DNA of 64,000 nucleotides from Mauremys mutica (taxonomy: Eukaryota > Chordata > Testudines > Geoemydidae), in assembly GCF_020497125.1 (NCBI RefSeq), contig NC_059072.1, forward strand, positions 75,709,697-75,773,696, given 5' to 3'. Below are positions 1 through 11,517 of this stretch, one piece after another; the first letter of the stretch is position 1, and every line of letters starts with the position of its first letter. The notes under the pieces are model-generated. The model saw only the letters and a list, made by a program, of their open reading frames with translations, ran no database searches and was not told the DNA's origin. Position numbers and translations under genes: made by a program.

Positions 1-1206
1 GAAGGTAGGCCAAGACACAGATGGCTCTGTAACTAGCAAATCTGAACTCAGAGAGATTATCACTGACTACATGTTTGTACAGCTCCTAGTACTATGGAGC
101 TTTGGCCTGATTAGACTCTAGGTGCTACTGTAATATAAATGTTTAGTAATAATAATAACAGTGTCCAGTCTATATTTAGTAGTTAGAACAAGGCATCTTG
201 AAACCAGAATTTTATAAAGATTGTTTTACATATGGGGGCAAGCTGTTATTTGAACACTGGACATCTATTTAAGCTGTGTGGGTCTAAAACCTTCTCCCAT
301 ATTGTGATTTGTAAATACAGATTATAGGATTTGTAAGAATAAGTAGTTTTGCAAATGTTATGGTGGACAGGTTTCTACTGAGCTGAATGTAGACATGGAG
401 ACCACAAACAGATAAATCTAAGCTCTTACACTAAGTTTTACTTTTACAGTAAGGTGGTTACAGCATAGAATTCATGGAGTAGTACATCTTAAAATGTAAA
501 ATATACATCTTTTATAAATTTAAAATATTCAGAGAAAAGGTGGAATTTTATTCTTAACATACTCTGTCTTCTGGCCACACCTATAGCATTCTCTGGGAAT
601 TCTATGTCAGGCAAAATATATACAGGAAAGTCTATGGATGGGCCAATGTAGCAGCACAAAATATGCATATGTCTAGTGACTTCATGTAGTTATTGTTCAT
701 CCATGACCGTCAGAATCATTCTAACATCTAAATTAAAATTTGAGTATGAAAGGCCAGCTGGGGCTTTAGTTCTGAATTGCTCGAGGATCAGTTGTTTCAA
801 CAATGTTTGTCAGTTTGTCAGTTTTTCATATTTCTTTTACATTTTAATTATAACCCATCAAATCTTAAGCGATTGCTCATGGGCTAGACTCAGATGAATG
901 TCATCGAAGGGTGTTTTATTTAATGGTTTCAGCATAACATCTGTTTCTAATGTTTTAAAAGCCAATTTATATGGAAATTTATTTTAGAAAAAGTCAATAG
1001 ATAGACACTTTTAACACCTCTTGTACTCTAGTAAAAATTCAGAACTCAAAGTAAAATAGCATTGACATAATGCTATTTTCTTTCTTGCACAACATAAAGA
1101 ATAATGAAACAAGGACCTTTTTGCATTGCCGTAGCAATATGATTGTATCTTCTCAGTTGTCTTTTTGACTGTTTGATTCATTTCTTTGTTTTTATTTTTT
1201 TAATAG
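1..1206 (+). other. TMTC2: 3' end of the upstream TMTC2 intron
   Basis: This AT-rich stretch has no convincing coding frame or repeat that I can name. Its last 60 bases form a strong pyrimidine-rich tract with runs of T and end in TAATAG, a consensus 3' splice site directly before the TMTC2 exon. The intron assignment is an inference from that exon. The intron interrupts its codon after the second base (phase 2), because one base (C at 1207) is needed to finish a codon before the conserved frame begins. Confidence 0.8.
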
Positions 1207-1777
1207 CCGAGCCATCAAGACAAACCAGGATCTTCTGCCAGAAACCCCCTGGACTCACATATTCTACAATGATTTTTGGGGAACTCTCCTAACCCACAGC
1301 GGGAGTCACAAGTCCTACCGTCCTCTCTGCACGCTCTCCTTTCGCATTAACCATGCCATTGGAGGCATGGATCCTTGGAGCTACCATCTTGTAAATGTCC
1401 TGTTACACGCTGCAGTCACTGGGCTTTTCACAAACTTCTCCAGAATCTTGTTTGGGGATGGATATTGGACCTTAATCGCAGGTCTGCTGTTTGCATCTCA
1501 TCCCATCCACACCGAAGCAGTGGCAGGAATTGTGGGGAGGGCTGATGTTGGAGCCTGCTTTTTTTTTCTGCTCTCATTGTTGTGTTACGTTAAACATTGC
1601 TCTACAAGAAGCTACTCATCCAGCACGTGGGGCTGGATCTTGGGGACAGGACTCTGTGCTGGCTGCAGCATGTTGTGGAAGGAGCAAGGAGTGACTGTTC
1701 TAGCAGTTTCAGCAGTTTATGATGTCTTTGTGTTTCACAGGCTGAAAATGAACCAAATCATTCCTTCTATATATAAA
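1207..1777 (+). CDS. TMTC2: TMTC2 internal exon (second coding exon), transmembrane O-mannosyltransferase-family protein
   Basis: One exon of 571 bases: one leading base, then 190 uninterrupted codons. The peptide begins RAIKTNQDLLPETPW and ends at NQIIPSIYK, where a GTAAGT donor follows. It closely matches the N-terminal part of vertebrate TMTC2, roughly residues 32-221 by recall of the human protein. Visible features are a luminal-type segment (NDFWGTLLTHSGSHKSYRPL), then hydrophobic spans around NVLLHAAVTGLF, WTLIAGLLFASHP, CFFFLLSLLCYV, GWILGTGLCAGC and TVLAVSAVYDVFVF. The conserved HPIHTEAVAGIVGRADVG motif lies between the second and third spans. Known of the family: TMTC1-4 are ER membrane proteins with a GT-C-like membrane module and C-terminal TPR repeats. 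They take part in O-mannosylation of cadherins, and TMTC2 has been linked to ER calcium handling. The first coding exon and the TPR exons are outside the window. An in-frame ATG at 1367 is internal, not a start. The frame reads on to a stop at 1799-1801, but that part is intron. Confidence 0.95.
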
Positions 1778-1783
1778 GTAAGT
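1778..1783 (+). other. TMTC2: TMTC2 5' splice donor
   Basis: GTAAGT directly follows an AAA lysine codon. It is a full consensus donor and gives a phase-0 intron. The sequence after it quickly loses similarity to TMTC2 and meets an in-frame stop, which fits an exon boundary here. Confidence 0.9.
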
Positions 1784-2060
1784 GACTCTCTGCCCACCTG
1801 AGTTATTTGTTTTATAAAGCAGCAATCACTAAATTAATCAGATGCCAACTTTATCTTCCGGTATGGCTTAGCAGGGATGTCAGCCCTGTGCGAAATAAAC
1901 ACAGATGCCTTATACTGAAAGTATAATTAAAACCATTCAGTAAATATTTTTTTTTGTATTAGTTCCTGGCATTTAAACCATGTGGTATTACCCATCTTTT
2001 CATGCTGGGGATCTATTTCATTCATTTGCTCTCATCTCTTCCAGTCTTCCAACTCTGTTT

Positions 2061-2218
2061 ACCATCGCCTGCTAACCCCAGGGTTGTAAATTCAATGCTT
2101 AAAGGGGCCATTTAGGGAACTGGGGTAAAGATGTGTCTGAGGATTGGTCCTGCTTTGAGCAGGGGGCTGGACTAGATGACCTCCTGAGGTCCCTTCCAAC
2201 CCTGATATTCTATGATTA
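2061..2218 (+). repeat. Cry-type turtle SINE, 5'-damaged
   Basis: The copy has the end of the tRNA-like head (CCTGCTAACCCCAGGGTTG, with a B-box-like GGTTGTAAATTCAATGC at 2082-2098), then GGGGCCATTTAGGGAACTGG. Its tail is CR1-like: a TGGACTAGATGACCTCCTGA block followed by CCCTTCCAACCCTGATATTC and a TATGATT end. This order is typical of cryptodire turtle SINEs. The A-box end of the head is missing or decayed. Confidence 0.8.
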
Positions 2219-2484
2219 TTTAGCTCCTTTTTGCATGTTGTTATCTCTTTGTATCTTGCCAATTCAGCTTACTGTGGTTGAGTATGCAAGTGCATCAGCT
2301 AATATAAATCTACAAGCCTCCCTGAAGCAAAGACAGAGCACTTAATGTTCAGGTTCAACAGAAATGCACAGGACTTGAATTTAGGGCTCTGGCATACTGT
2401 TCCCCCTAGTAGGAGCTGCCATGTAGATCTATTACAACCTCCTCCAGTGGCTCACAAGCAAAACAGAGAAGTCTCCTCTGTTGT

Positions 2485-2560
2485 TTGCATTACAGCAGTG
2501 CCTAGAAGTCCCATCTGAGACCAGGGCTCCATTGTGCTTGGCGCTGTACAGAGTAAGAGA
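2485..2560 (-). repeat. MIR/CORE-SINE-like fragment
   Basis: A short block reading CAGGGCTCCATTGTGCTTGG followed by CGCTGTACAGAG matches the conserved core of an old amniote SINE also seen at 20640, 46560 and 46860. It is fragmentary. Orientation is taken from the fuller copy at 46860-47120. Confidence 0.5.
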
Positions 2561-2895
2561 AAAGATGACCAATTTTGGATGGATCAATTTCCCATTGGAA
2601 AATATAGATTTGAAATATTAAAACGTTTCATGGGAACATATCAGTTTCACCATTTTTGATGGTAAATTATCAAAATGTTTAGTTCCATGAGGTTAAAGCA
2701 CTTTGTTTTGACATCTGATATTACAAAAGTCTAAATGAAGCCCTTCACCCTGTTGAAATTAATTACTTTGGAAATTTGGTTTTGTGGGAAATTTTGAAAT
2801 TTCAACTTTTTGTTCCAATTCAAGACAAAAAGAAATTCTGAAATGCTTGAATTTCCCACAGAATGGACATTCCAAGTTTTAATCAGCTCAGTTTA
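2561..2895. repeat. Unclassified AT-rich repeat-like block
   Basis: The stretch is rich in AAATTT, TTTTGAAA and TTTGACA-type words, with partial inverted symmetry (GGAAATTTG against CAAATTTCC-type words). It resembles the shorter block at 15485-15590 (ATCAAAATATTTTGACTAAA and following). I think both are old non-autonomous DNA elements, but I cannot name a family or find clear ends. Confidence 0.35.
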
Positions 2896-3065
2896 AGAGA
2901 CAAGTCCCAGCCTTGATGAGTTTATGATGACATGGCAGACAAAAGGTAGTCCCCCAGCAGTCTTCTGTTAAACTGGTGTCGACTTACTAACAAATGCCAA
3001 CTTACATTAAACACTTTGTTTACTCAGGTGTCTGTCTGAGACTGTAAGAACACTTCTGAGCACAG

Positions 3066-3345
3066 TTGCCAACTTTCACGTGGTAAATAAGCAACTCGAC
3101 TTTCATAATAAGCCAAAAATCAAGCTAATCCCCTTTCAAAACAAGGCCAAAATAAGTCAATCCCTAAAAACCCCAACACTCTGACTAGATCCCCCCTGGA
3201 CTGTGGTGGGCCTGCTGTGTACCCTGACTCTCTTGCCCCCCCTTACCCCTGCTTGCCAGGAGCTGATCAAAAAAGAAGAAGCAACAAGCTACAAGCCAAA
3301 AACTAGCCAACAAGCAACTCACAAGCCAGTTAAGCCAAAAACAAG
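3066..3345. repeat. Unclassified repeat beginning GTTGCCAAC
   Basis: The block starts GTTGCCAACTTTCACGTGG and contains runs such as AGCAACTCGACTTTCATAAT and many AAGCCAA / CAAGCAA words near its right end. Its opening is like that of the element at 20951-21259 (TATTGCCAAC). It is probably a non-autonomous element, but its right end is uncertain. Confidence 0.35.
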
Positions 3346-4154
3346 CCCAGTTTTTGTGTTGTTTTTTTTCCCCATGGGTTTGGCATGTCTGCTTCTGAGA
3401 GCCAATGAACAAACAGTATGAGTACACTGAATAGTGACTTGTGTGGAAAAAGAAAATGTGTATGTGTATTTAACTGCAATTTGCGTTTTAAAGTTATATG
3501 ATGGTATTTTTCAAACATTTGGTACATAATTCTGTAGCCATATTTGAAAATCTCACTCATTATCCATAAAAGAAAATGAGGGATAAAAGTCTATTTTTAT
3601 TCCTACTGTGTACATATTTCCTAATAAGTCAAATTTGAAATACATTTTGTTGGTCTTCCTATCTAAACTAAACTACAAACCCTCTTCTCTTTTTATGATC
3701 AAAATCCTCTCATGTATCCTTCTCCAAATTCTGTCTTCATCCCTGGACTGAAGGCAAGGAGTTGATGTTTGGTTCCATGGAATAAATAACATTAGGACAG
3801 TCATGAGGAGTCAAGATGGAAACAAATACAGTTTTAGGGAGGGGATTTGCTGCTCAATTCTATCCCATCCACTCCAGCTTTGTATCTGTGCTGTTTATTT
3901 CCTTTCCCCGAGTGGAGGATTTCATATTTACCGTAGAGGTATCAAGTCTTTTGTTTGTTTGTTTGTTAAATTTATGTTGGTTTTTTTGGCAAATAACACC
4001 GAGGCTGTTTTTGTTTTTGAAGATTTACACCACATGCACAGGGACCATGGCTCATGGCAGCACTTCTCAGGAGAGCAGAAGGCCAGGGCTGGGTTGCTGC
4101 TATGTACAGGGCTTTGTCAGGGCTTTGTTGAACTAACCCAGTTCAAAGGAAAGA
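3346..4154. other. Intronic sequence without a recognised element
   Basis: Mostly AT-rich. It includes a short TTTG repeat at about 3949-3968 and moderate frames with no similarity that I recognise. I see no gene here. Confidence 0.5.
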
Positions 4155-4226
4155 TAGGAAGACTGGTAAGAGGCCAATAAACTTCCATCAGGAGCTCTTT
4201 AATGACCTGAAAATCAAAAAGAAAAC

Positions 4227-4259
<33 letters not shown>

Positions 4260-6138
4260 GGAAACATGGACAAATTGCTAAGGAGTAGTACAAAAGTATA
4301 GCACAAGTTTATAGGGACAAGATCAGAAAGGCAAAGACACAAAATGAGTAGCACCTAGCAAGAGCCATAAATAGCAATGAGAAGAGGTTCTTTAAATACA
4401 TTAAGTGCAAGAGAAAGACAAAGGAAAATGTAGGTCCCCTACTTAGCTTGGAAGGAGAGCTAATAGCTGATGGCATCTAAAAAAGGCTGAGCTGTTTAAT
4501 ATCTGTTTTGCTTGTCTTCTCTAGAAAGGTATATTGTGACCAAATATTAACACAATTAATATTAACAATGAGGGAGAAGGAACAAGTCAAAAGAGAGAGA
4601 GAACAGGTTAAAGAATATTTAGGTGAGTCAGATATATTCAAGTTAGCAGGCCCTGATAAAATTCATCCCAGGGTATATAAGGAACTATCTGAAGCAATCT
4701 TGGAACTGGTAAGCAATTATTTTTGAGAATTCATGGAGGATTGGTGAGGTCCTGGATGATGGGAGAAGGGCAAAATATTTTTTTAAAAGGGGAATAAAGA
4801 GGACCTTCGATACCTGGAAAGGTATTGGAACAAATGTATTAAGCAATCAATTTGTAAGTTCCTAGGGTTATAAGGAATAGCCAGCATGGATTTGTCAGGA
4901 ACAAGTCATGCCAAACCAACCTAAATTCCTTTTTGGACAGGGTTATGGGCCTAGTGGATGGGGGCTGGGGGTGGGGAGGAGCAGAAGATGTGTTAGTTCT
5001 TGATTTTTAGTAAGGCTTTTTACACATGACATTCTCAGAAGCAAACTAGGGAAATATGGCCTAGGTGAAATTACAATACGGCGCATGCCCAACTGGTTGA
5101 AAGACCATAAAATAACCTTAAGAGTAATTATCAATGGATCACTGTCAAACTGGGAGGGCTTATCTAGTGTAGTCCCTTTGGGGGTCAGTCATAGGTCCGG
5201 CACTATTAAATATTTTTCATTAATGATTTGGATAATGGAGTGGAGACTATGCTTATAAAATTTACATATAACACCACACTGGAAGAGGTTGCAAGCACTT
5301 TGAGGACATGATTAGAATTCATAATGACCTTGACAAATTTAGAGAATTGGTCTGAAATCAATAAGATGAAATTCAGTAGAGACAAGTGCAAAATACTACA
5401 CTTATGAAGGAAAAATCAAATGCACAAATACAAAATGGAGAATAACTGGCATGGTGATGGTGGTGGTGGAGGTGCAGTAAAGGATCTGGGAGTTATAGTG
5501 AATCAGAAACTGAATATGAACCAAGAATATGATGTAGTTGCAAAAAAAGACTAATGTCATTCTGGAGTTTATTAACAGGAGTGTTGTATGTCAGACATGA
5601 GAGGTAGTTGTCCTGCTCTATTTTGGCACTGGTGAAGCCTCAGCTGGATTGTGTCCAATTCTGGGCACCACACTTTAGGAAAGATGTGGACAAATTGGAG
5701 ACAGTTCAGAGGAGCGCAATAATAAATCTGACCTTTGAAGAAAGGTTTAAAAAAACCTAGGGATGTTTAATCTTCAGAAAAGAAGATTGAGAAGGTATCT
5801 AATACATCTTCAAATATGTTAAGGGCTGTTCTAAAGAGGACGGTGATCAATTGTTCTCCATGTGCACTGAAGGTAGGACAAGAAGTAATGAGCTTAATCT
5901 ATTGCAGGGGAGATTTAGGTTAGATATTAGGAAAAACTTTCTAACTATAAGAAGCTCTGGAATAGGTTTCCAGAGGAGATTGTGGAATCTCCCTCATTGG
6001 AGATTGTTAAGAACAATTTGGACAAGTTCCTGTCAGGGATGATTTAGATATACTTGGTCCTGTCTCAGCTCACGGGTCTGGACAAGATGATTGGTTGAGG
6101 TCTCTTCCAGCCGTACATTACTATGATTCTGTGATTGT
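4155..6138 (+). mobile_element. CR1 LINE, 5'-truncated, decayed ORF2 and 3' end
   Basis: The copy begins in the ORF2 reverse transcriptase part (AAGAGGCCAATAAACTTCC, then ACAAGATCAGAAAGGCAAAG). It continues through recognisable pieces such as AGPDKIHPRVYKELSEAI (4643-4696) and [18 protein letters not shown] (5893-5946). It ends in the usual CR1 tail (CAAGTTCCTGTCAGGGATGA ... GAGGTCTCTTCCAGCC ... ATGATTCTGTGATTG). Frames are broken many times, so it is an old copy. CR1 elements move by target-primed reverse transcription, and 5' truncation is usual. An A tract of 29 bases interrupts the body at 4229-4257. Confidence 0.9.
4229..4257. repeat. A29 mononucleotide tract inside the CR1 body
   Basis: Twenty-nine consecutive A residues lie between AGAAAACCT and GTGGAAACATGG. 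Related CR1 copies have only a short A run at this point of ORF2, so this is more likely an expanded run than a retroposon tail. Confidence 0.9.
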
Positions 6139-6308
6139 AAAGAAGTAGAAGCAGCTCTCCATACTACTACTTGGAAGCTCCCCAGAGAGAGCACAGTTTG
6201 ATAACTACTGATTGATTTTATTTCCATTTTGTTTGGCATCTCTGGACTCAGATATAGAATGTATTTATTGATAGTTTGCACTAACCATATTGAGATAATG
6301 GTAATAAT

Positions 6309-6490
6309 TGGAGATATGCCAATCTCCTAGAACTGGAAGGGACCTTGAAAGGTCATCAAATCCAGCCCCCTGCCTTCACTAGCAGGACCAATTTTTTGCT
6401 CCAGATCCCTAAGTGGCCCCCTCAAGGATTGAACTCACAACCCTAGGTTTAGCAGGCCAATGCTCAAACCACTGAGCTATCCCTCCCCCC
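6309..6490 (-). repeat. Cry-type turtle SINE, near full length
   Basis: Read on the minus strand, the copy starts with a G-run and GAGGGATAGCTCAGTGGTT, a tRNA-like head with an A-box-like TAGCTCAGTGGT. It continues through a B-box-like GGTTGTGAGTTCAATCC to a GGGGCCACTTAGGGATCTGG linker. The CR1-like tail holds GATGACCTTTCAAGGTCCC, then TTCCAGTTCTAGGAGATTGG. Head, linker and tail are all present, making this the best copy in the window and the main reason for placing it in cryptodire turtles. Confidence 0.9.
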
Positions 6491-6664
6491 AAAACTTTCC
6501 CATATAAGTCCCAAACCAAAACTTTCCTACAGATCTCTCATGCACTTCTAAATGTTAAAGGGAAAAAAAAGTCTGTCTATGTATTTATCTGGATCCCATC
6601 ACTATGAAGCACTCAAATACTCCAATCTTGAATGAATTTAACTTGGCAGCATCTCCAAGAGAAA

Positions 6665-6795
6665 AGGTAAATAAGGAGCTGAAACATGGAGAGACTAAGT
6701 AATTTGCTCAGGATCACATGAGCAGTCAGTGGGAAAACCTGAAATGGAATCTTGGTCTCCTTAGTCTCCATCCCATGCCTTAAACAACAAGATCA
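6665..6795 (-). repeat. MIR/CORE-SINE-like fragment
   Basis: The block AACATGGAGAGACTAAGTAA, TTGCTCAGGATCACATGAGC and AGTCAGTGGGA is the conserved core of MIR-type SINEs seen from the opposite strand. It is degenerate, with no clear ends. Confidence 0.55.
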
Positions 6796-6799
6796 TCCT

Positions 6800-7020
6800 T
6801 TAGGTCACAGAACTGGAAGTCAGGAAATTTGGCTTCTTTTCCCTTTGCCTTGAACTTCCTATGACTTGGGCTAAGCCAACAAATCTCTGTGCCTCAGTTT
6901 CCCAGCAGTAAAAATGTGGAAAGTACTTCCCTATTTGACAGTGGTGCTGATTAGAAATCCATGGCTTCAGCAGAGCACAGATACTATTATGAGTGCCATA
7001 GAAATGTATACAAATAAATA
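6800..7020 (+). repeat. MIR/CORE-SINE-like fragment, second copy in opposite orientation
   Basis: The core reads CAAATCTCTGTGCCTCAGTT and TCCCAGCAGTAAAAATGTGG. It closes near an AT-rich run of AAATAAATAAAAATAAAATA. It lies head to head with the copy at 6665-6795. Confidence 0.55.
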
Positions 7021-7543
7021 AAAATAAAATAAAACCAAACCATTTGAATGCTGTGTAAAAAAATGCAGGTCTTCCTTCTCTAATATCCTCACATACTTCT
7101 TTAAGCAGCTCTGCTTTGTGTCCCTCTCTTCAGGAAGATTGCTGCTTAAGCAGCAGCTTCCTCAGCACCAGATAAACTTCCCTTTAGCCACCTAAACTCC
7201 CAAGTGGGCTCTTCAACAGGTAATATCCCTGTTTCTCCAGAGAGGCTTAAATTAGAGACATTTTCTATTTATCTTTCCGGGTTTTAATTTCTTTTTTATA
7301 AACAACTTGCATTTTATAAGAATACCTTGTCATGGAAGATGAATGGCATGTCATGGATACTGGGAGTATCTCCTCAGGCTTGAGCAGCAGCTGCCTTTTA
7401 TCTTCTGGAAGCTGTCAGTCTCCTCAGCGGCTGTTTGATAGCTTGTCTGTGCTCTTCTGCTCGCCAGTTCTGGAGCAGGGACTTCACTTCTGTTGAAGGC
7501 CAGCAGGGCCCGCCAGTTCTGGTTCCTGAGCATTGTATGGGAG
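7021..7543. other. Intronic sequence without a recognised element
   Basis: I see no gene or named repeat here. The frames at 7351-7533 (minus strand) and from 7435 (plus strand) look like chance. Confidence 0.5.
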
Positions 7544-7546
7544 TTA

Positions 7547-7833
7547 GGGTATGTCTACATTGCATGGGGTGTGTGATTGCAGTATGTGTGGATATACCTG
7601 AGCTAGCTTTAATCTAGCTAGCTCAGGTGCTGATAGCAGTGCAGCTCTGGCTTCAGCGTGACCTAGCTGCCTGAGTGAGTATCCAGGGTTCCAGGCAGGC
7701 TTGTACAGCCCATGCTGAAGCTTTGCAGCCATGTCTTCACTGCTGTCGTTACCTGAGATAGCTAGATCAAAGCTAGCACGAATACGTCTACATGAGCTGC
7801 AGTCATTCCCCCCATTGAAATGTAGGCATATCC
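7547..7833. mobile_element. Harbinger-type MITE with TTA target duplication
   Basis: The element begins GGGTATGTCTACAT and ends ATGTAGGCATATCC, inverted ends that match at 12 of 14 positions. It is flanked on both sides by TTA (7544-7546 and 7834-7836), the duplication expected for PIF/Harbinger transposition. At 287 bp with no transposase, it is non-autonomous. Inner GAGCTAGCTTTAATCTAGCT-type words are partly palindromic. Confidence 0.8.
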
Positions 7834-7836
7834 TTA

Positions 7837-9119
7837 GACAGGTGAAATTTAATTCCCCTTTGCAAGGGAGAAATTATTGCAATCAGAGAAGAAAATGTAA
7901 AGTTAAAGGAAAACAGAGTGATAGATTTAAAAGCCAAGTTAAAGCAAACAAGTCACCTTTATCTAAAGGTCCACTGTGCTGTGCTCACTCTAATATTATA
8001 CAACCCAGACCTGCATAACAGCATTAGAAGACATTTCTCAACCTTTTTGTATTTCAGAGTGCACTTTGAGCCTTACCATTAACCCTGTGGTGAGATTGAA
8101 ATACTGCTCCCCTGGAGAGCTGGAAATAATTTTCTAGGCATGCTGCAAAGCCTGTTCATTGGCTATTTGGGAATAGCTGAGGCACTTTGGATATGGGGCT
8201 TGTTGTGGGTTCTGATTTGTAATATGTTTGCTGACCAAGTGTTGGCATTAAGGGGTCTGGGATGGAGGGAAGGGCAAGAAAGTTGCTGCTGTTTTGGTTT
8301 GAAATGATTTTTATGTGTATCTTCTAAAGTAATATCAAGGATGACTATAGCCCAGGATAAGTGTTCTTAACAAGAAATCCTGGCCCCACTAACATCAAAG
8401 GCAAAGCTTCTATTGACATCAATGGGGCCAGGATTTTACCCCTTACTTTTTAAATTTAGTATATGATCATTTAAGGCTTCCTAAGGTATTGATACTGAAT
8501 TTAGCAAAGAATAAAAGAATATATTAGACACAGTGACCAACCATAAGCTTCCCTATGAGATGTGACAAAACAGAGTCAGACAAACAAAAATGGGGAGAGT
8601 TTGAGATTTCTCATTAATCTCTGAATTGTGGATTTATTTTAACTTATTTATTTTACCTCTTGGTTTACCATTGTTATGGGCTCTGGACAATATTCCCTAG
8701 GCAAGGATTGAAAATATCCCCTGAAAATATCCCAGAGTCATCACTTTCTGTACAATCCAAGTTTTTATTAAGTTATTTATTTTAAAGTTTCTAACTCTTG
8801 TGATTGAAAAGCTAACTGTCCCCCATGTGAATTGAATATGGCCAAAATAGTGATGCAGGCTGCAGAGAGACCACTTCAGTGTCTCTGTTGCGGCTCACAG
8901 CTTTCCCAGGCTGGAATATAGTGAAAACAGACCAATGTCTTGTCAGTTCTTCACAGTTGCTGCTCAGAACACTGTGGACATCATAGAAGTAGTGGATCAA
9001 TTTCATTGTGCTATCCTATTTGGGGAAACTCTGTATGCAATGAACGGAAAGAGAAGGAAAGTTGAAGAAAAGAGGAAACAGACATGGAAGAGGACAATTC
9101 AGGAAAAGTTAGGTGCTTC
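7837..9119. other. Intronic sequence, mostly unremarkable
   Basis: A short hairpin lies at 8379-8460, where TCCTGGCCCCA (8379-8389) is mirrored by TGGGGCCAGGA (8424-8434). The repeated ACATCAA motif there is typical of small, old amniote palindromic repeats. Otherwise I see nothing to annotate. Confidence 0.45.
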
Positions 9120-9335
9120 GGGTGTTAGCCTTGGACTTGGGAGACCTGGATTGAATTCCTTGCTCTCCCACTGGCTTCCTGTGTAGCTGTAGGCAAGTCA
9201 CTTCATCTCTCTGTGCCTCAGTTCCCCATCTGTAAAATAGGGGATAGTAGCATGTCTTGACCCCACAGAAGTGTTGAGAATAAATACATTAAAAGCTGCC
9301 AGGTGCTCAGATATTATGGCAATGGGTGCCTTTAA
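9120..9335 (+). repeat. MIR/CORE-SINE-like element
   Basis: The copy reads GGCAAGTCACTTCATCTCTC, TGTGCCTCAGTTCCCCATCT and GTAAAATAGGGGATAG, the well-known MIR core. It runs into an AAGCTGCCAGGTGCTCAGAT tail. Upstream is a tRNA-like GACCTGGATTGAATTCC B-box relic. Confidence 0.75.
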
Positions 9336-11298
9336 AAGCACCTAAAATAGATAGGGAATGTGGCGTTGGGAGGTGTCAGGATGGTATTTTTCACCTTAGT
9401 TTTAGTCCTTGGACTAGTTGGTGTCAGGTAAATTTTCCAATCCTAGTCCCAGGTAAAAGTGGCACTGCTCTATTGCAGAACAACTATAACCTGTACGCTG
9501 GGCATACTCCTGTTATCGTGATTGTGTGACTAGTTGTATTGCTGCTTTGCCATAACAAACACATCAGAACATTACACTGTGAATTTACTGGAATACCAAG
9601 GATTCAGAATGCTGCTGTGGTATGGTAGCTGCAAAGCAGGACCACCAGCAAAGCAGATACAATCTCTTACTTAGCATCTATTTTTATGCATTTACAGTTT
9701 TTCAAATGTACGATGAAATATATTTTCCCTATAGCTGTCTGTTAAAATCTAAATTCTACCCTCTGACCCACAGGAAAGGATCTCATTGGTTTCCATGGGA
9801 GATGCGTATACACATTAATGGGTAGAATTTAGCCCTAAGTGTTTTCCTTCCTTTCGCCAAATGTTGCTGCATCCCAGTCTGGATGTGACATGCAGACCCG
9901 TTTGGCTAGTTGAAAAGTCTGTCTGAAGCCCAATTTGATTTGGTTAGCTATATTGTGACTAGCCATTCATTTCCTGACTTCTTCAAATGCAATCTAAGAG
10001 CATGTATACAGTTAAATCCAGCATCTCTTGATGGAAGTGTACTTTGACACAGGTGTAAATAAATCTGTGAAAGTGAGAACAGTCAAAAAAACTGACTGAG
10101 TGGGGACAATGCATCAATTTGTTTCGTGTATGTATGGAAGAAAGGTGTTTTGTTTCTTTCACAACATTTTTAGACCTTAAGCCTTTCACTCTAAGTCAAA
10201 TAGAATGCAGATTGATTGATTTGTCATGTATCATATGTATCAAATGATTCTACATGACCTGCATAAGTTAAACCACCACAAAATATGGAAAAAACCCTGT
10301 ATGGGAGAGAGCTGTGATGAAGCTTGTAATTATATAAACTATGCAAATGCACAGAGGCCTTATTCTTTTGTACTAGCAATCCCCAGCCTCAGAGCAGGGC
10401 CATTAATCACCTTTGCAGTGTGTAGTCTTCTGTCCAATTAGTAGTATAAAGCTAATTTAAGCCCTTGTACGCTGCCTTTTTTTTTTTAAAGTAGGGATTG
10501 GAGCAAGGCAGTGTTAGTGGTTAAAAAGAGAGGGAGGAAGCAGTAACGTTAGTTCTTGGTTGGACCATAAAATAATATAAGAAAATATGTATCACTTAGA
10601 GATTTATTTATACAGATACTAACTAATCCAAATGTACATCACATGTGTATTCCAATGGTTCAGTATGGTAATATTTTTCTAGATCAACATATTGTTAATA
10701 CAGGGGACTGGTATATTGAACCAAGGAAACGTCTCTTCCCCATCTATCCTTTGACAAAAATTTCTCCTGAGAGGCCTGTCTCACATACGGAATTAGTTAC
10801 TGGTATCTATAGATTGATGTGAACCACAAATGGAATCACAGGATGCGTTATATAACCTTTTGTGCTGTTACCTTCATTGCTATAGTGTTTCTTTTTTAAA
10901 AAAATGGAGGCTTACATTCCATTTAAGGTAACCATGCAAACCCACTGCTCCATGAATGACATGGTTAACCGCCAAATAGAACATTACTCACGCTTATGGT
11001 CAGGAGCAACCTTTGTTGTGGTTGGTGTGCGCTACGTTCATTTGAAATGGAGCTTTCTGTGCATTAGATAAAACCTAATGATTTTTCAGAAGGCTTGAAA
11101 CTGAAAAACAGAACCGTATTTTGTGGTTGGGTACGCTATGGTCAGCATTCTTATTTTACTGTTTAAAATAGCTACATTCTGAAGGACATTGAAATTAGCT
11201 TCAGGATTCAATCTCAAAATAAAACACCTCCTCTGATTTAAACTTGCAGTTTATTTTTCTCTTTTGAGGAGATTCAAACCACAGCTGTTAAAAAGGTC
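9336..11298. other. Intronic sequence without a recognised element
   Basis: It contains a short palindrome-like block at 9743-9835, where AATTCTACCC is mirrored by GGGTAGAATT, and a T run at 10477-10486. I recognise no gene. Confidence 0.5.
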
Positions 11299-11517
11299 AA
11301 CCTTAGGTTTCAAGTATCAGAGGGGTAGCCGTGTTAGTCTGGTTCTGTAGAAGCAGCAAAGAACCCTGTGGCACCTTATAGATTAACAGACGTTTTGCAG
11401 CATGAGCTTTCGTGGGTGAATACCCACTTCTTCGGATGCAAGCAGTGGAAATTTCAGGGGCAGGTGTGTATATATAAGCAAGCAAGAAGCAAGCTAGAGA
11501 TAACGAGGTTAGATCAA

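Noticed and set aside
1491..1694. 67-codon frame inside the TMTC2 exon
   Set aside because: Shadow of the conserved TMTC2 frame.
3803..4180. 125-codon frame
   Set aside because: No similarity; its 3' part overlaps the start of the CR1 and its composition looks intronic.
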